The translations under genes and the position numbers were made by a program. Below are positions 8,537-17,685 of a stretch of DNA of 64,000 nt, piece after piece. The stretch's first letter is position 1. Each line of letters starts with the position of its first letter. The stretch comes from Qipengyuania marisflavi (GTDB taxonomy: Bacteria > Pseudomonadota > Alphaproteobacteria > Sphingomonadales > Sphingomonadaceae): contig NZ_VCAO01000009.1 of assembly GCF_005884405.1 (NCBI RefSeq), positions 1 to 64,000 on the forward strand, written 5' to 3'. A model generated the notes under the pieces. It saw only the letters and a list, made by a program, of their open reading frames with translations, searched no databases and was not told the origin of the DNA.

Positions 8537-9637
8537 TCAGCCCGCAGCTTGGCCCAGCGCCATGTAGCGGGCCAGATGGTGGTCATCGTCGCCCAGCACA
8601 TGGTTCAGCATCGTCAGACGCTTGGCATAGTGTGACAGCGGGAATTCCCACGTCATGCCGATGCCGCCGTGCAACTGGATCGATTCTTCCGCCGCCAGCC
8701 TGCCGACCTTGCCTGCGGTGTATTTCGCCGCCGAACAGAAGCGGTCGCGGGTGGTTGCGTCCTTGTCGAAATTGGCCGCTGCGTTGATTGCGGACGAACG
8801 GGCCTGTTCGATTTCCAGCGCCAGCGTCGCCATGCGGTGCTGCAAGGCCTGAAACTTGCCGATCGGGATGCCGAATTGTTTACGGGTGCGCAGATAATCC
8901 AGTGTCTGATCGCGCAGCACATCCATCACTGCTATTGATTCCCAGCAAGTGGCGACAAGGCCGCTGGCTGTGGCTGCCGCCAGCGCCTCTGTTGCGCCGC
9001 CGTCTTCGCCCACCAATGTGGCGGGGGTGTCCGTGAGCGTCAGTTCGCCCGCCGACCCGCCGTCGATCACCGGATAGTCGCGCGCTTCGACGCCGCTGGC
9101 ACTCATATCCACCAGAAAGGCAGACAAGCCAGCATCGGTTTGCGCCGTGACCAGCACCTGATCAGCGCTGCCAAGATATTCGACCACTCCCTTGCGGCCA
9201 GAGATGATCCATTGATCGCCATTGCGCTTTGCCGTGGCGGGCGGACAGGGACGGCCATTGGCCTCTACCGCGCCTTCATGCCCGAAGGTCAGCATGGTCT
9301 CGCCCGCGATGACCGGGGCCAGCGCGGCTTCATCACCGGCCGCTTCGAGCATTTTGCCCGCCATCAGCGATCCCAGAAATGGACCGGTGGCCAGCGCCTT
9401 GCCCAGTTCGCCAAATACCACGCCGACATCCCACGCGCTGCCGCCATAGCCGCCTGTGTCTTCGCCAAAGAGCGCGCCGATCACACCCAGTTCCGCCAGC
9501 GCGTTCCAGACCTCGCGCGAGAAGCCTGCGTCGCTGTCGATGGCCGCTTCGCGTGTTTTCCAGTCAAATTTGTCGGCCAGCGTGCGGGACAGGCTGTCGG
9601 CCAGCATCTGGCGGTCTTCGCCAATCGTGAAATCCAT
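8537..9637 (-). CDS. Acyl-CoA dehydrogenase, possibly non-catalytic partner subunit
   Basis: A 366-residue flavin-dependent acyl-CoA dehydrogenase family protein, with the N-terminal helical domain, middle beta domain (GRKGVVEYLG region) and C-terminal helical domain (LHGGIGMTWEFPLSHYAKR). It ends without the usual IYEGT/GGSNE segment that carries or replaces the catalytic Glu. The alternative catalytic position (ER on the helix after the beta domain) reads GLVATCWES instead. It follows the 398-residue dehydrogenase by only 3 bases. Paired dehydrogenases that form alpha2beta2 complexes with one catalytic subunit are known in steroid-degrading actinobacteria. The same arrangement here is inferred. 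Confidence 0.85.
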   Translation of the reverse strand: MDFTIGEDRQMLADSLSRTLADKFDWKTREAAIDSDAGFSREVWNALAELGVIGALFGEDTGGYGGSAWDVGVVFGELGKALATGPFLGSLMAGKMLEAAGDEAALAPVIAGETMLTFGHEGAVEANGRPCPPATAKRNGDQWIISGRKGVVEYLGSADQVLVTAQTDAGLSAFLVDMSASGVEARDYPVIDGGSAGELTLTDTPATLVGEDGGATEALAAATASGLVATCWESIAVMDVLRDQTLDYLRTRKQFGIPIGKFQALQHRMATLALEIEQARSSAINAAANFDKDATTRDRFCSAAKYTAGKVGRLAAEESIQLHGGIGMTWEFPLSHYAKRLTMLNHVLGDDDHHLARYMALGQAAG

Positions 9638-9640
9638 GGC

Positions 9641-10837
9641 TCAGAGCTCCAGAATGGTCTTGGTGATGATTTCGCGTTGCACTTCGTTCGATCCGCCAAA
9701 GATCGAGAGCTTGCGATTGTTGAAATATTGCGCGGCGGCGGGGCCTGCCCATTCGGGCCCAACCGGCTCGCCGTTCCAGCCTTCGTCCAGCGCCTCGTCG
9801 ATAAAGGGCGCGGCATAGCGGCCAGCGGCGCGGCGCATCAGATCGTTGATTTCCTGCCGGATCTCGGTGCCGCGAATTTTCAGCATAGAGCTTTCAGCTG
9901 TCGGTGCATGGCCCGCCCCCGCCGCGTCGAGCACACGCAGATTGGTGGTCTTCATATTTTCCAGATCGATTTCCAGCTTGGCCATCCGCTGCGCAAACAG
10001 CGGGTCTTCGGCCACCGGTCGGCCATCGCGCCAGGTGGAGCGCGAGATGTCCTGCAATTCATCAAACAGCGCCATCGACATACCGACACCCGCGATATTG
10101 GTGCGTTCGTAAGTCAACAGATATTTGGCGTAGGTCCAGCCCTTGTCCTGCTCACCCACCAGATTGGCCACGGGCACCTTCACATCGGTAAAGAACACCT
10201 CGTTCACTTCGTGATCGCCTTCAAGCAGCTTGATTGGGCGCACGTCGATGCCGGGCGTTTTCATGTCGATCAGCAGGAAGGAAATGCCCTGCTGGCGCTT
10301 GCCTTCATTGCTGGTGCGCACGAGGCAGAAAATCCAGTCGGCATATTGTGCCAGAGTGGTCCAGGTCTTCTGCCCGTTGACGATATAGTGATCGCCATCA
10401 CGAACTGCGCTGGTCTTGAGGCTGGCAAGATCGGATCCTGCGCCCGGCTCGCTATAGCCCTGGCACCACCAGTCGGTGCCATCGAGGATGCGCGGCAGAT
10501 AATGCTGTTTCTGTTCTTCGGTGCCGTATTTGATCAGCACGGGGGCCAGCATCGACAGGCCGAAGGGAATGATGCGCGGGGCGTGCGCAATTGCGGTTTC
10601 GGTTTCGAAAATGAAGCGCTGCATCACGCTCCAGCCAGTGCCGCCATATTCCTCGGGCCAATGATTGGCGAGCCAGCCACGTTCGTTGAGGATGGCGTGC
10701 CACTGCTCCATGTCCACCTTGCTGAGCCGCTGGCCGGTGCGGACCTTGTCCGCCAGCCGCGCGGGCAGCTTGTCTTTCAGGAAGGCGCGCACTTCGGCGC
10801 GGAAAGTTTCTTCCTCGGGCGAGAATTCCAGGTTCAT
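9641..10837 (-). CDS. Acyl-CoA dehydrogenase, probable catalytic subunit
   Basis: A 398-residue acyl-CoA dehydrogenase that would introduce a trans double bond into an acyl-CoA using FAD. The signature WCQGYSEPGAGSDLASL lies in the middle, QKTWTT follows, and the C terminus is IFGGSNEVQREI, with Gly where medium-chain enzymes have catalytic Glu. A TYERTNIAG segment supplies a Glu at the alternative base position known from isovaleryl- and long-chain enzymes. It is first in a two-gene minus-strand operon. The promoter faces the double-TetR gene across about 150 bp containing a dyad operator, so repression by that regulator is likely. Confidence 0.9.
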   Translation of the reverse strand: MNLEFSPEEETFRAEVRAFLKDKLPARLADKVRTGQRLSKVDMEQWHAILNERGWLANHWPEEYGGTGWSVMQRFIFETETAIAHAPRIIPFGLSMLAPVLIKYGTEEQKQHYLPRILDGTDWWCQGYSEPGAGSDLASLKTSAVRDGDHYIVNGQKTWTTLAQYADWIFCLVRTSNEGKRQQGISFLLIDMKTPGIDVRPIKLLEGDHEVNEVFFTDVKVPVANLVGEQDKGWTYAKYLLTYERTNIAGVGMSMALFDELQDISRSTWRDGRPVAEDPLFAQRMAKLEIDLENMKTTNLRVLDAAGAGHAPTAESSMLKIRGTEIRQEINDLMRRAAGRYAAPFIDEALDEGWNGEPVGPEWAGPAAAQYFNNRKLSIFGGSNEVQREIITKTILEL

Positions 10838-10928
10838 GACAGGCGTCCTTTGCTTGGCCGCGATGCGTCAGCCGGTGTCGCCAGCGCAGCCTCTTCCCAT
10901 GCAGTGCGATCTACAGCATAATGCCTTT

Positions 10929-10947
10929 TTGGCAAACTGCGTATGCC
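10929..10947. promoter_or_regulatory. Candidate TetR-type operator (site 1)
   Basis: TTGGCAAA-CTGC-GTATGCC lies between the divergent dehydrogenase operon and the double-TetR gene. Overlapping dyads are also visible: TGCC-TTTTT-GGCA at 10922-10934, and GCATA with TATGC at 10916-10920 and 10942-10946. The same TTGGCAAA-N4-GTATGCC pattern recurs before the TonB receptor, which argues for a shared regulator. Confidence 0.6.
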
Positions 10948-10990
10948 GCAGGGCCAGTCCGGTTTGCGCCGGGGGACATGGGAGAGGTCG

Positions 10991-12223
10991 ATGGCGTCAG
11001 CGAACGCGCCGGGGCGACACGGCAATGGCCGGACGCAGGCGCGTTCCGGGCACCGCCGCGCGGCCATCGTCGGGGCCGCCATGGTGCAGCTGGAGGAACA
11101 CGGTGTCGAGGCGCTGAAACTGCCCGAAATCGCGCGGGCTGTCGGGCTGAAGCCTTCAAGCTTTTCCTATTACTTCCCCAATCGCGACGCGCTGGCGGCA
11201 GAGGTGTACCGCCACGTTCTGGCGGGTCTGGCGGAGATGGTCGAGCAGGCCGGGCGCGAACCGACCACCGGCGCCCGCTTGCGCGCGCTGTTCACAGTGG
11301 CGCTGAAACACGAAGCCGCGATGCTGGCGGGGCGCACTCCCAAACAGCCGTTGATCGGCGACATCCGCGCCTTGCGGCGGGAAATGCGGGCTCCGCTAAC
11401 GGATGCCTATCTGCAAGTGAACCGGACGATCCGCGAATGGTTTCGCGATGAGGGTGATAGCCACGACGATTGGCAGTCACGCATCAGCGCCAGCTATGTG
11501 CTGGAATCGCTGTTCTGGCTGCGCGCCTGGGTGGGCGAATATTCCGATTGGGAGCACGCGGCGCTGGTCGAGGAAATCGTGCGTTTTCTTGAGAACGGGT
11601 TTCTGGCCAGGGCAGCCGAAATACCGATAACGGGTGCGCTGTCTGGTGATGCGGCGGAAGATGACGACAGCCCGCGTGAGGCTTTCCTGCGCGCGGCGAC
11701 ACGGCTGATCAATCGCTATGGCTCTCGCGGCAGTTCGGTCGAACGTGTGGCCGAAGAGCTGGGCGTCACCAAGGGCAGTTTCTATCATCATCTGGAAGAC
11801 AAGGACGATCTGGTCAGCGAATGCTTTGCCCGATCGCACGAGCAGATGGCGGAAATCCAGCGGCTGGCCGATGGCGAGGAGGGCGATGCAGCGGCGCGGT
11901 TGTTGCGGGCTGCGACAGAGGCGGCGGCGGTGCAGTTTGCCGGGCGGTTTCCGTTCCTGCGAACCTCGGCCTATATCATTCTGCCGCCGTATGAGCGTGA
12001 ACAGTCGCTGGCGCGCGCGCGGCGGATCACGCGCTGGTATGCTGGCCAGTTTGCCGCCGGGATCGCGCAAAGGACGATCCGCCCGCTTGATCCGTTTGTG
12101 GCCAGCCAGATGCTGTTTATCGCGCTGAATGCCGCATCCGATTTGGCGGCTATATTGAGCGAACGCCAGCCTGGAGATGCTGCGCGTGACTATGTCGCCC
12201 TTTTGACACGCGGGCTGGCATAG
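10991..12223 (+). CDS. Double TetR/AcrR-family transcriptional regulator
   Basis: A 410-residue protein with two complete TetR units in one chain. The first helix-turn-helix is LPEIARAVGLKPSSFSYYFPNRDAL (first half), and the second is VERVAEELGVTKGSFYHHLEDKDDLV, about 220 residues later. Each is followed by a helical ligand-binding-like region. The ATG at 10991 is preferred because GGGAGAGG precedes it closely; an in-frame ATG at 10943 lies inside the operator. It is divergent from two acyl-CoA dehydrogenase genes and upstream of a TonB receptor, so its ligand may be an acyl-CoA. Single chains with tandem TetR units would mimic a dimer; whether they dimerise further is unknown. Confidence 0.88.
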   Translation: MASANAPGRHGNGRTQARSGHRRAAIVGAAMVQLEEHGVEALKLPEIARAVGLKPSSFSYYFPNRDALAAEVYRHVLAGLAEMVEQAGREPTTGARLRALFTVALKHEAAMLAGRTPKQPLIGDIRALRREMRAPLTDAYLQVNRTIREWFRDEGDSHDDWQSRISASYVLESLFWLRAWVGEYSDWEHAALVEEIVRFLENGFLARAAEIPITGALSGDAAEDDDSPREAFLRAATRLINRYGSRGSSVERVAEELGVTKGSFYHHLEDKDDLVSECFARSHEQMAEIQRLADGEEGDAAARLLRAATEAAAVQFAGRFPFLRTSAYIILPPYEREQSLARARRITRWYAGQFAAGIAQRTIRPLDPFVASQMLFIALNAASDLAAILSERQPGDAARDYVALLTRGLA

Positions 12224-12257
12224 CCCGGCGGCTCGCCAAAAAGCGCTTGCGTTGGAT

Positions 12258-12276
12258 TTGGCAAAGGCAGTATGCC
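12258..12276. promoter_or_regulatory. Candidate TetR-type operator (site 2)
   Basis: TTGGCAAA-GGCA-GTATGCC lies about 120 bp upstream of the TonB receptor start. It matches site 1 at every position outside the central four bases. It lies just downstream of the regulator gene and probably controls the receptor promoter. Confidence 0.6.
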
Positions 12277-12394
12277 TTGGTTCGGGAATGAGGAAGTGGT
12301 GGTCCGGCGGTGATTGCAAATACAGGCAATCGGCGCGTTAGTGCTGCCATAATACAAACCTCTCCCGCAGATTTTTAAAGATCAGGAGAGAGAG

Positions 12395-15133
12395 ATGATG
12401 AAGCGGACCTGGACTGGATCAGTAGCGCAGGCGGCCCTAATTACGGCGCTCGCAATGGGCGCATCGCCTGTCCTCGCACAGGATGCGGAAGGCGAAGACA
12501 CCGGATCGATCACCGATGCTGCCGATGTCGATGACCAGAACGTCATCATCGTGACGGCACAGGGCCGGTCGCAGTCACTGTCCGACGTGCCGATCGCGGT
12601 CTCCGCAGTCTCTGCCGAAACGCTGAAAAATTCCGGCACCAGCGATATCCGCGAACTCAACCAGGTCGCGCCTTCGCTGTTGGTTTCGTCCACCGGAAAT
12701 GAAGCCAACGGCTCGGCGCGTATTCGCGGTATCGGCACGGTGGGTGACAACCCTGGTCTGGAAAGCTCGGTCGCGGTGTTCGTCGATGGCGTTTACAGGT
12801 CACGTTCGGGCAACGCCTTGTCAGAACTCGGCCCGCTCGACCGCGTTGAAATCCTGCGCGGCCCGCAAGGCACGCTGGGCGGTCGTAACGCTTCGGCTGG
12901 CTTGATCAGCATTTATACCGCACCGCCCAGCTTCGATTTCGAAGGCTACGGCGCGTTCACCTACGGCAATTATGACGCGATCAAGGTTGAGGCGGGTATT
13001 AATGCGCCGCTGGGTGACACTATCGCGGCACGGATCGACGGCGTCTATTTCGAACGTGATGGGTTTTACAACGATGTCACCAATGGCGTTAAAATCAACG
13101 ATCGTGACCGCTATCTGGTCCGCGCGCAAATGTTGTTTGAGCCGACTGACGACATCAGCTTCCGCCTGGTGGGCGATTATTCCAAAAAGGATGAGGCGTG
13201 CTGCGCGGCTACCTTTGTGCAGCCCGATTTTGCGCCATTTGCCCGCGTATCCCCTGGTCTCGATCCGTTCACGCGCCCAACTGACGGTCCAGCTCTAACC
13301 AGCACGGGAAATCCGATTGTTCCGATCTTGTTAGGGCTCGGCCAGGATCCGCGCGCCCTTAATCAGTCGACCTTTAACCGCAATATCTACAATACGCCGG
13401 GCCGCAGTTTCGATGGCGAGACCGAAGATTACGGTCTGTCTGGCGAGCTGAATTGGGATTTCGGCAGTGTGACGATGACGTCGATCACTGCCTATCGTGA
13501 ATACGATAACAACCAGGGCTCGGACACGGACTATACTACGGTTGACATCCTATACCGCGCCCCCGGAGAAAATGCGGGCGCGCGCAACTTCAAGACCTTT
13601 ACGCAGGAAGTTCGCTTCAACGGTAGTGCATTCAACGATAAGCTCGATTGGCTTATCGGTGGCTTCTACGCCAATGAGAAGCTGCAAGTGCGTGATAATC
13701 TGCGCTTCGGTGATGATTATGGAACGTTTGTCGCTTGCCGACTAGCGATCGCGCTCCAGCCCTCGCTGGGTCCGCTCGGCATTACTGTGCCCGATCCCAG
13801 TCAGACCAATTGCTTTAGCCCTGCCGCATTTGGAGCGATTCAGAGCGGCGCGGTGTTTGGTGCGGCTACCCCGGCGGTCGTCGCATCGCTCAACAACCTT
13901 GCCTCGATCAGTGATGCTGGCGGAACAGGTGATGTATATAACCAAAAGAGCAACAACTTCGCGCTCTTCACGCACAATATCTTCCACATCACCGATCAGC
14001 TCGATCTGACTCTCGGCCTTCGATATACAAACGAAACAAAGGACTTCAACGGAACATTTGGTAACGACAATACTGTTTGCCCGGCAAACCGTGCGATAAT
14101 CGGGCCGCTCGTCGGGCTTTCGCCGTTCTTTGCTGGCATTTTGTCGCTGTCTTGTCAGGGCAATTCGACGTCGGAGCTTGACGGCGTTTCGATTGCCGAC
14201 AAACGCAAGGAAGACGAGTTCACCGGCACTGCAGTGCTGTCCTATAAATTTGATGACGACTGGCTTGGCTACGCCAGCTATTCGCGCGGCTATAAGGCTG
14301 GCGGTTTCAACCTTGACCGCTCGGCGCTGTCCAATCCGTTGTTCCTGGACGTCAACAACCTAGATGTCGGCAACCTCCAGTTCGATGAGGAAACTGTCAA
14401 CGCTTATGAGATCGGTGTGAAATACGGTTCGCGCCGTTTCTCTCTCAGCGCCTCGGCCTTCCGTCAGGAATTCAGCAATTTTCAGCTGAACACTTTTAAC
14501 GGTTCGGTGTTCTTGGTGCAGAATGTGAATGCTTGCAGTACCGATCTGGCAGGCGCAGACAGTGATGCCAGCGCGGCAACCGGTGCTTGTCTGGCCGATA
14601 ATGTTATTCCGGGTGTGGTGGCACAAGGTTTCGAATTGGAGACCATGCTTTCGCCTGTGCGTGACCTGACGGCCACCATGGGGATCACTTACACGGACAC
14701 TAGCTATAAAAACAATCTGATCGGCAATGATAGCGGAACACCCCTTGATCCAGCGCTCCGTCTGCTGCCCGGTGACAATCTATCGAACGCACCGGAATGG
14801 GTGGGCACGGCGTCGCTCACCTGGACGCCTCCCTTGGGTAACAGTGGCCTTAACGGCTTGTTTTATATCAACGGTCGTCTGGTCAGCGATTATAACACCG
14901 GTTCCGACCTTCTGTACGGTAAGGAGCAGGATGCTTTTGCCATCGTCAATGGCCGCATCGGAATCACCGGACCTGATCGCCGCTGGGGCATTGAAGGCTG
15001 GGTGTCGAATATGTTCGATGTCGATTACACGCAGGTGGCCTTCAACACGCCGTTCATCGCACCGCAGCAGACCTATTCGGCCTTCCTCGCCGAACCGCGG
15101 ACTTATGGCGTGACCGTGCGCGGTCGCTTCTAA
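12395..15133 (+). CDS. TonB-dependent outer membrane receptor
   Basis: A 912-residue outer membrane receptor with a signal peptide (cleavage near VLAQ, about residue 29), a TonB box-like VIIVTA, a plug domain (DVPIAVSAV through GTLGGRNASAGLISIYT) and a beta-barrel ending in an aromatic residue (GVTVRGRF). A strong AGGAGAGAGAG precedes the ATG pair; the first is used here. The layout is that of the large sphingomonad receptors, which import poorly permeable compounds with energy from TonB-ExbBD. The substrate cannot be read from sequence. The shared operator with acyl-CoA dehydrogenase genes suggests a lipid-, terpenoid- or steroid-like compound, which is inference. Confidence 0.93.
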   Translation: MMKRTWTGSVAQAALITALAMGASPVLAQDAEGEDTGSITDAADVDDQNVIIVTAQGRSQSLSDVPIAVSAVSAETLKNSGTSDIRELNQVAPSLLVSSTGNEANGSARIRGIGTVGDNPGLESSVAVFVDGVYRSRSGNALSELGPLDRVEILRGPQGTLGGRNASAGLISIYTAPPSFDFEGYGAFTYGNYDAIKVEAGINAPLGDTIAARIDGVYFERDGFYNDVTNGVKINDRDRYLVRAQMLFEPTDDISFRLVGDYSKKDEACCAATFVQPDFAPFARVSPGLDPFTRPTDGPALTSTGNPIVPILLGLGQDPRALNQSTFNRNIYNTPGRSFDGETEDYGLSGELNWDFGSVTMTSITAYREYDNNQGSDTDYTTVDILYRAPGENAGARNFKTFTQEVRFNGSAFNDKLDWLIGGFYANEKLQVRDNLRFGDDYGTFVACRLAIALQPSLGPLGITVPDPSQTNCFSPAAFGAIQSGAVFGAATPAVVASLNNLASISDAGGTGDVYNQKSNNFALFTHNIFHITDQLDLTLGLRYTNETKDFNGTFGNDNTVCPANRAIIGPLVGLSPFFAGILSLSCQGNSTSELDGVSIADKRKEDEFTGTAVLSYKFDDDWLGYASYSRGYKAGGFNLDRSALSNPLFLDVNNLDVGNLQFDEETVNAYEIGVKYGSRRFSLSASAFRQEFSNFQLNTFNGSVFLVQNVNACSTDLAGADSDASAATGACLADNVIPGVVAQGFELETMLSPVRDLTATMGITYTDTSYKNNLIGNDSGTPLDPALRLLPGDNLSNAPEWVGTASLTWTPPLGNSGLNGLFYINGRLVSDYNTGSDLLYGKEQDAFAIVNGRIGITGPDRRWGIEGWVSNMFDVDYTQVAFNTPFIAPQQTYSAFLAEPRTYGVTVRGRF

Positions 15134-15149
15134 GCTGAACCGGACAAGC

Positions 15150-15177
15150 GGCGGCGGGCTTCTTGCTCGCCGCCGCC
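15150..15177 (+). terminator. GC-rich hairpin after TonB receptor gene
   Basis: GGCGGCGG (15150-15157) pairs with CCGCCGCC (15170-15177) shortly after the receptor stop codon. There is no clear T-run, so it may only stabilise the 3' end or act as a weak terminator. Confidence 0.35.
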
Positions 15178-15217
15178 TCACCGCTGGACGGTGGCGGGAC
15201 TTTTCGCCTAGCACGCG

Positions 15218-16402
15218 GTGATGATTTCCTTCGACAAAGCGCAGTGCCTGATGGCGCAGCTGGCAGACCCGCTCGGCAGCGAGCGGGTCTGCCTGCATCT
15301 GGCGCAGGGCCGGGTGCTGGCAGATGACCTCACCGCTCGGATCGACGCGCCGCGCGCGGATGTTTCGGCAATGGATGGCTATGCGCTGGCTGGCCCGCAT
15401 GATGCGGGGGCGCAACTTTCAATTGTCGGCAACAGCGCGGCGGGCGCACCGTGGGATGGCACGCTGAAGTGTGGTCAGGCACTGCGTATCTTAACCGGCG
15501 CGTTCCTGCCCGCTGGGGGCGACCGCGTGCTGATCCAGGAAAATGCCGAGGCTTCAGGTGGCCGTGTCCGCATTGTTGAAAGCTGCGATGTGGGCGCGCA
15601 TATCCGCAAACAGGGGAGTGACTTTGCCGCCGGTGATGTCGTGCTGGCGCGTGGCGCACGGCTTGGCGCTCGCGCCTTGGTCACGACGGCCAGCGCCGAT
15701 GTGGATGCGGTGACGGTGACGAAACGCCCGCGCCTCGCCCTGCTGGCCACCGGCGACGAACTGGTATCACCCGGAGTGGCCGCCAGCCATCCGCACAATA
15801 TTCCCGACAGCATCAGCCCCGGTGTGGGAGCATTGGCGCGCGGTGCGGGCGCTGCCGTGGTAGCGCTGAGGCGGGGAGGGGATGATCCGAAGGCTTTGTC
15901 CGAAATTGCCGGCGAGTTACTAAAAGCCTGCGATGTGCTGGTGGTGATCGGCGGGGCATCGGTAGGTGACCGTGATTTCGCGCGGGAGATGCTCGATCCG
16001 CACGGCCTTGCGCTGACCTTTTCGAAAGTCGCGATCAAGCCCGGCAAACCTGTGTGGCTGGGCACGGCGGGCGGGAGGATCGTGCTTGGCCTGCCGGGCA
16101 ATCCCACCTCTGCAATGGTAACCGCACGGCTGTTCCTGACGCCTCTGATCGTGGCGCTGATGGGGCAGCTTCACCCCGATCCGCTGGGCTGGATGACGCT
16201 GCCACTGGCCGCGCCTCTGCCCGCCACCGCTGCGCGTGAGACCTTCGCAAGGGCGCGCTGGGAGGGCGCGGGACTGGTCCCGCTGATCCGTCAGGACAGT
16301 GGGTTACAAGCTGCTCTTGCCGGGGCCGACTGGCTGATCCGCTGCCCGCCCGGTCAGAGCGCGCTGGCGGCGGGCGCAACGGTGCAGGCGCTGCGCTTTT
16401 AA
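15218..16402 (+). CDS. moeA: Molybdopterin molybdenumtransferase MoeA
   Basis: A 394-residue MoeA that inserts molybdate into adenylylated molybdopterin in the cytoplasm. Visible family motifs are MDGYA (about residue 50), the LATGDEL segment opening the MoCF domain, GGASVGDRDF, and KPGKPVWLG followed by GLPGNPTSAM. Length is typical. No other molybdenum cofactor genes are nearby, so it may be one of several moeA copies. Its stop overlaps the convergent dehydrogenase stop by 4 bp. The start is weakly supported (little Shine-Dalgarno); an adjacent Met codon is possible. Confidence 0.92.
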   Translation: MMISFDKAQCLMAQLADPLGSERVCLHLAQGRVLADDLTARIDAPRADVSAMDGYALAGPHDAGAQLSIVGNSAAGAPWDGTLKCGQALRILTGAFLPAGGDRVLIQENAEASGGRVRIVESCDVGAHIRKQGSDFAAGDVVLARGARLGARALVTTASADVDAVTVTKRPRLALLATGDELVSPGVAASHPHNIPDSISPGVGALARGAGAAVVALRRGGDDPKALSEIAGELLKACDVLVVIGGASVGDRDFAREMLDPHGLALTFSKVAIKPGKPVWLGTAGGRIVLGLPGNPTSAMVTARLFLTPLIVALMGQLHPDPLGWMTLPLAAPLPATAARETFARARWEGAGLVPLIRQDSGLQAALAGADWLIRCPPGQSALAAGATVQALRF

Positions 16403-17571
16403 CGCCGCTGGTCGAAGCGCCGCCCGACCATTGCGGCAGCAATATTGGTTTTCTGGATATCGGTGGTGCCGCCCGCGATGCCCCAGGCAAATCCGTCGCG
16501 CATGCGCTGCTCCATCCCGTAATCCTTGTGATAGCCATAGCCGCCCATCACCTGCACGCCGAGTGCCGTGACCGTGCGCACCATCTCGTTAGCGAAGCAT
16601 TTGGCCACGCTGCTTTCATAGACACTGGGCAGGCCGTTGTCCGCCTGCGCTGCATTGGCGGCGGCGCGATAAATCAACAGTCGTGCCGCCTCCACCTGCA
16701 TTGCCATTTCGGCCAATTTCAACTGCACGGCCTGAAACTCGACAATCGCTTTGCCGAACGCCTCGCGCTCCTGCGTATAGGCCAGTGCTTGCTCCAGAGC
16801 GGCAGCGGCCACGCCCAGGCTCTGCGCGGCATTGCCGCAGCGTTCCAGCCCGAAGGCGCTCATCAATTGCCCAAAGCTGCCCGCCGGGACCACCAGATTT
16901 TCCCGCGGCACACGGACGTTATCGAACACGATGTCGGCGGTGGGGATACCGCGAAACCCCATCAGCTCCTCGCGCTTGCCAAAGCTGACGCCCGGCATCT
17001 CGCGGTCGACCAGCAAGGCACCAATGCCCTTGGCCCCCGGCGCGTCCGAGAGGCGGCAATAGGTGACGTAATAGCGCGAATGCCCCGCGCCGCTGGTCCA
17101 GCGTTTGGTGCCATCCAGAATGTAATGATCGCCGTCCAGCCGTGCGCTGGTGGTCAAATCGGTCAGCGCGGTGCCAGCGTCAGGTTCGGACATCGACACC
17201 GCCACTGTCGCCTCGCCCGCCGCAACTTGCGGAATGATCCGTGCTTTGAGCGCGTCAGAGCCGAACCGTTCGATCACCCGCACTGGCCCAACCAGTGCTT
17301 CGAACACCGGAAAGGCGACCGCGTTGGAGATCATTGCGAACTGTTCGAGCACCAGCAGCGCCTCGAGATGGCCCAGCCCCAGACCGCCATATTGCTCAGG
17401 CAGATTGACGCCCAGAAAGCCCATTTCGCCATAAGTGCGAACCATTTCGGCGGGCACGGGAAAGTCGCCAATTTCCATCTCGCGCGCCAGTGTCGGCAAT
17501 TCGGCACGGGCAAAGCGGCGCGCGGCGTCCTGAAGTTCGCGCTGCCGCTCACTAAGCTGGAAGTCCATCAC
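16399..17571 (-). CDS. Acyl-CoA dehydrogenase
   Basis: A 390-residue FAD-dependent acyl-CoA dehydrogenase. It shows NLPEQYGGLGLGH in the N-terminal domain, SMSEPDAGTALTDL with KRWTSG in the substrate and FAD region, MGGYGYHKDYGMEQRMRD, and a C-terminal AGGTTDIQKTNIA. The last segment has Gly in place of the catalytic Glu of IYEGT. GLERCGNAA supplies a Glu at the isovaleryl-type position and may be the base. It stands alone, convergent with moeA and divergent from the type I secretion operon. Confidence 0.9.
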   Translation of the reverse strand: MMDFQLSERQRELQDAARRFARAELPTLAREMEIGDFPVPAEMVRTYGEMGFLGVNLPEQYGGLGLGHLEALLVLEQFAMISNAVAFPVFEALVGPVRVIERFGSDALKARIIPQVAAGEATVAVSMSEPDAGTALTDLTTSARLDGDHYILDGTKRWTSGAGHSRYYVTYCRLSDAPGAKGIGALLVDREMPGVSFGKREELMGFRGIPTADIVFDNVRVPRENLVVPAGSFGQLMSAFGLERCGNAAQSLGVAAAALEQALAYTQEREAFGKAIVEFQAVQLKLAEMAMQVEAARLLIYRAAANAAQADNGLPSVYESSVAKCFANEMVRTVTALGVQVMGGYGYHKDYGMEQRMRDGFAWGIAGGTTDIQKTNIAAAMVGRRFDQRR

Positions 17572-17685
17572 TCAAGGTCCTTTTGACAATTCCGGGTGCA
17601 CCGTGGCAGCACCTTGCTTGCTGCGCCAGCGTGAAACGAAACGGATGGTTTTCGGCGCTTTACATGCTAGGAGGCCCACTTCGGA

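Noticed and set aside
9140..10921. 593-codon open frame on the plus strand across the dehydrogenase genes
   Set aside because: It is antisense to two clear acyl-CoA dehydrogenases; the His/Arg/Gln-rich translation has no domain and reflects high G+C codon bias.
16528..17586. 352-codon plus-strand frame opposite the third dehydrogenase
   Set aside because: Antisense shadow of a well-conserved enzyme; no ribosome binding site and unnatural composition.
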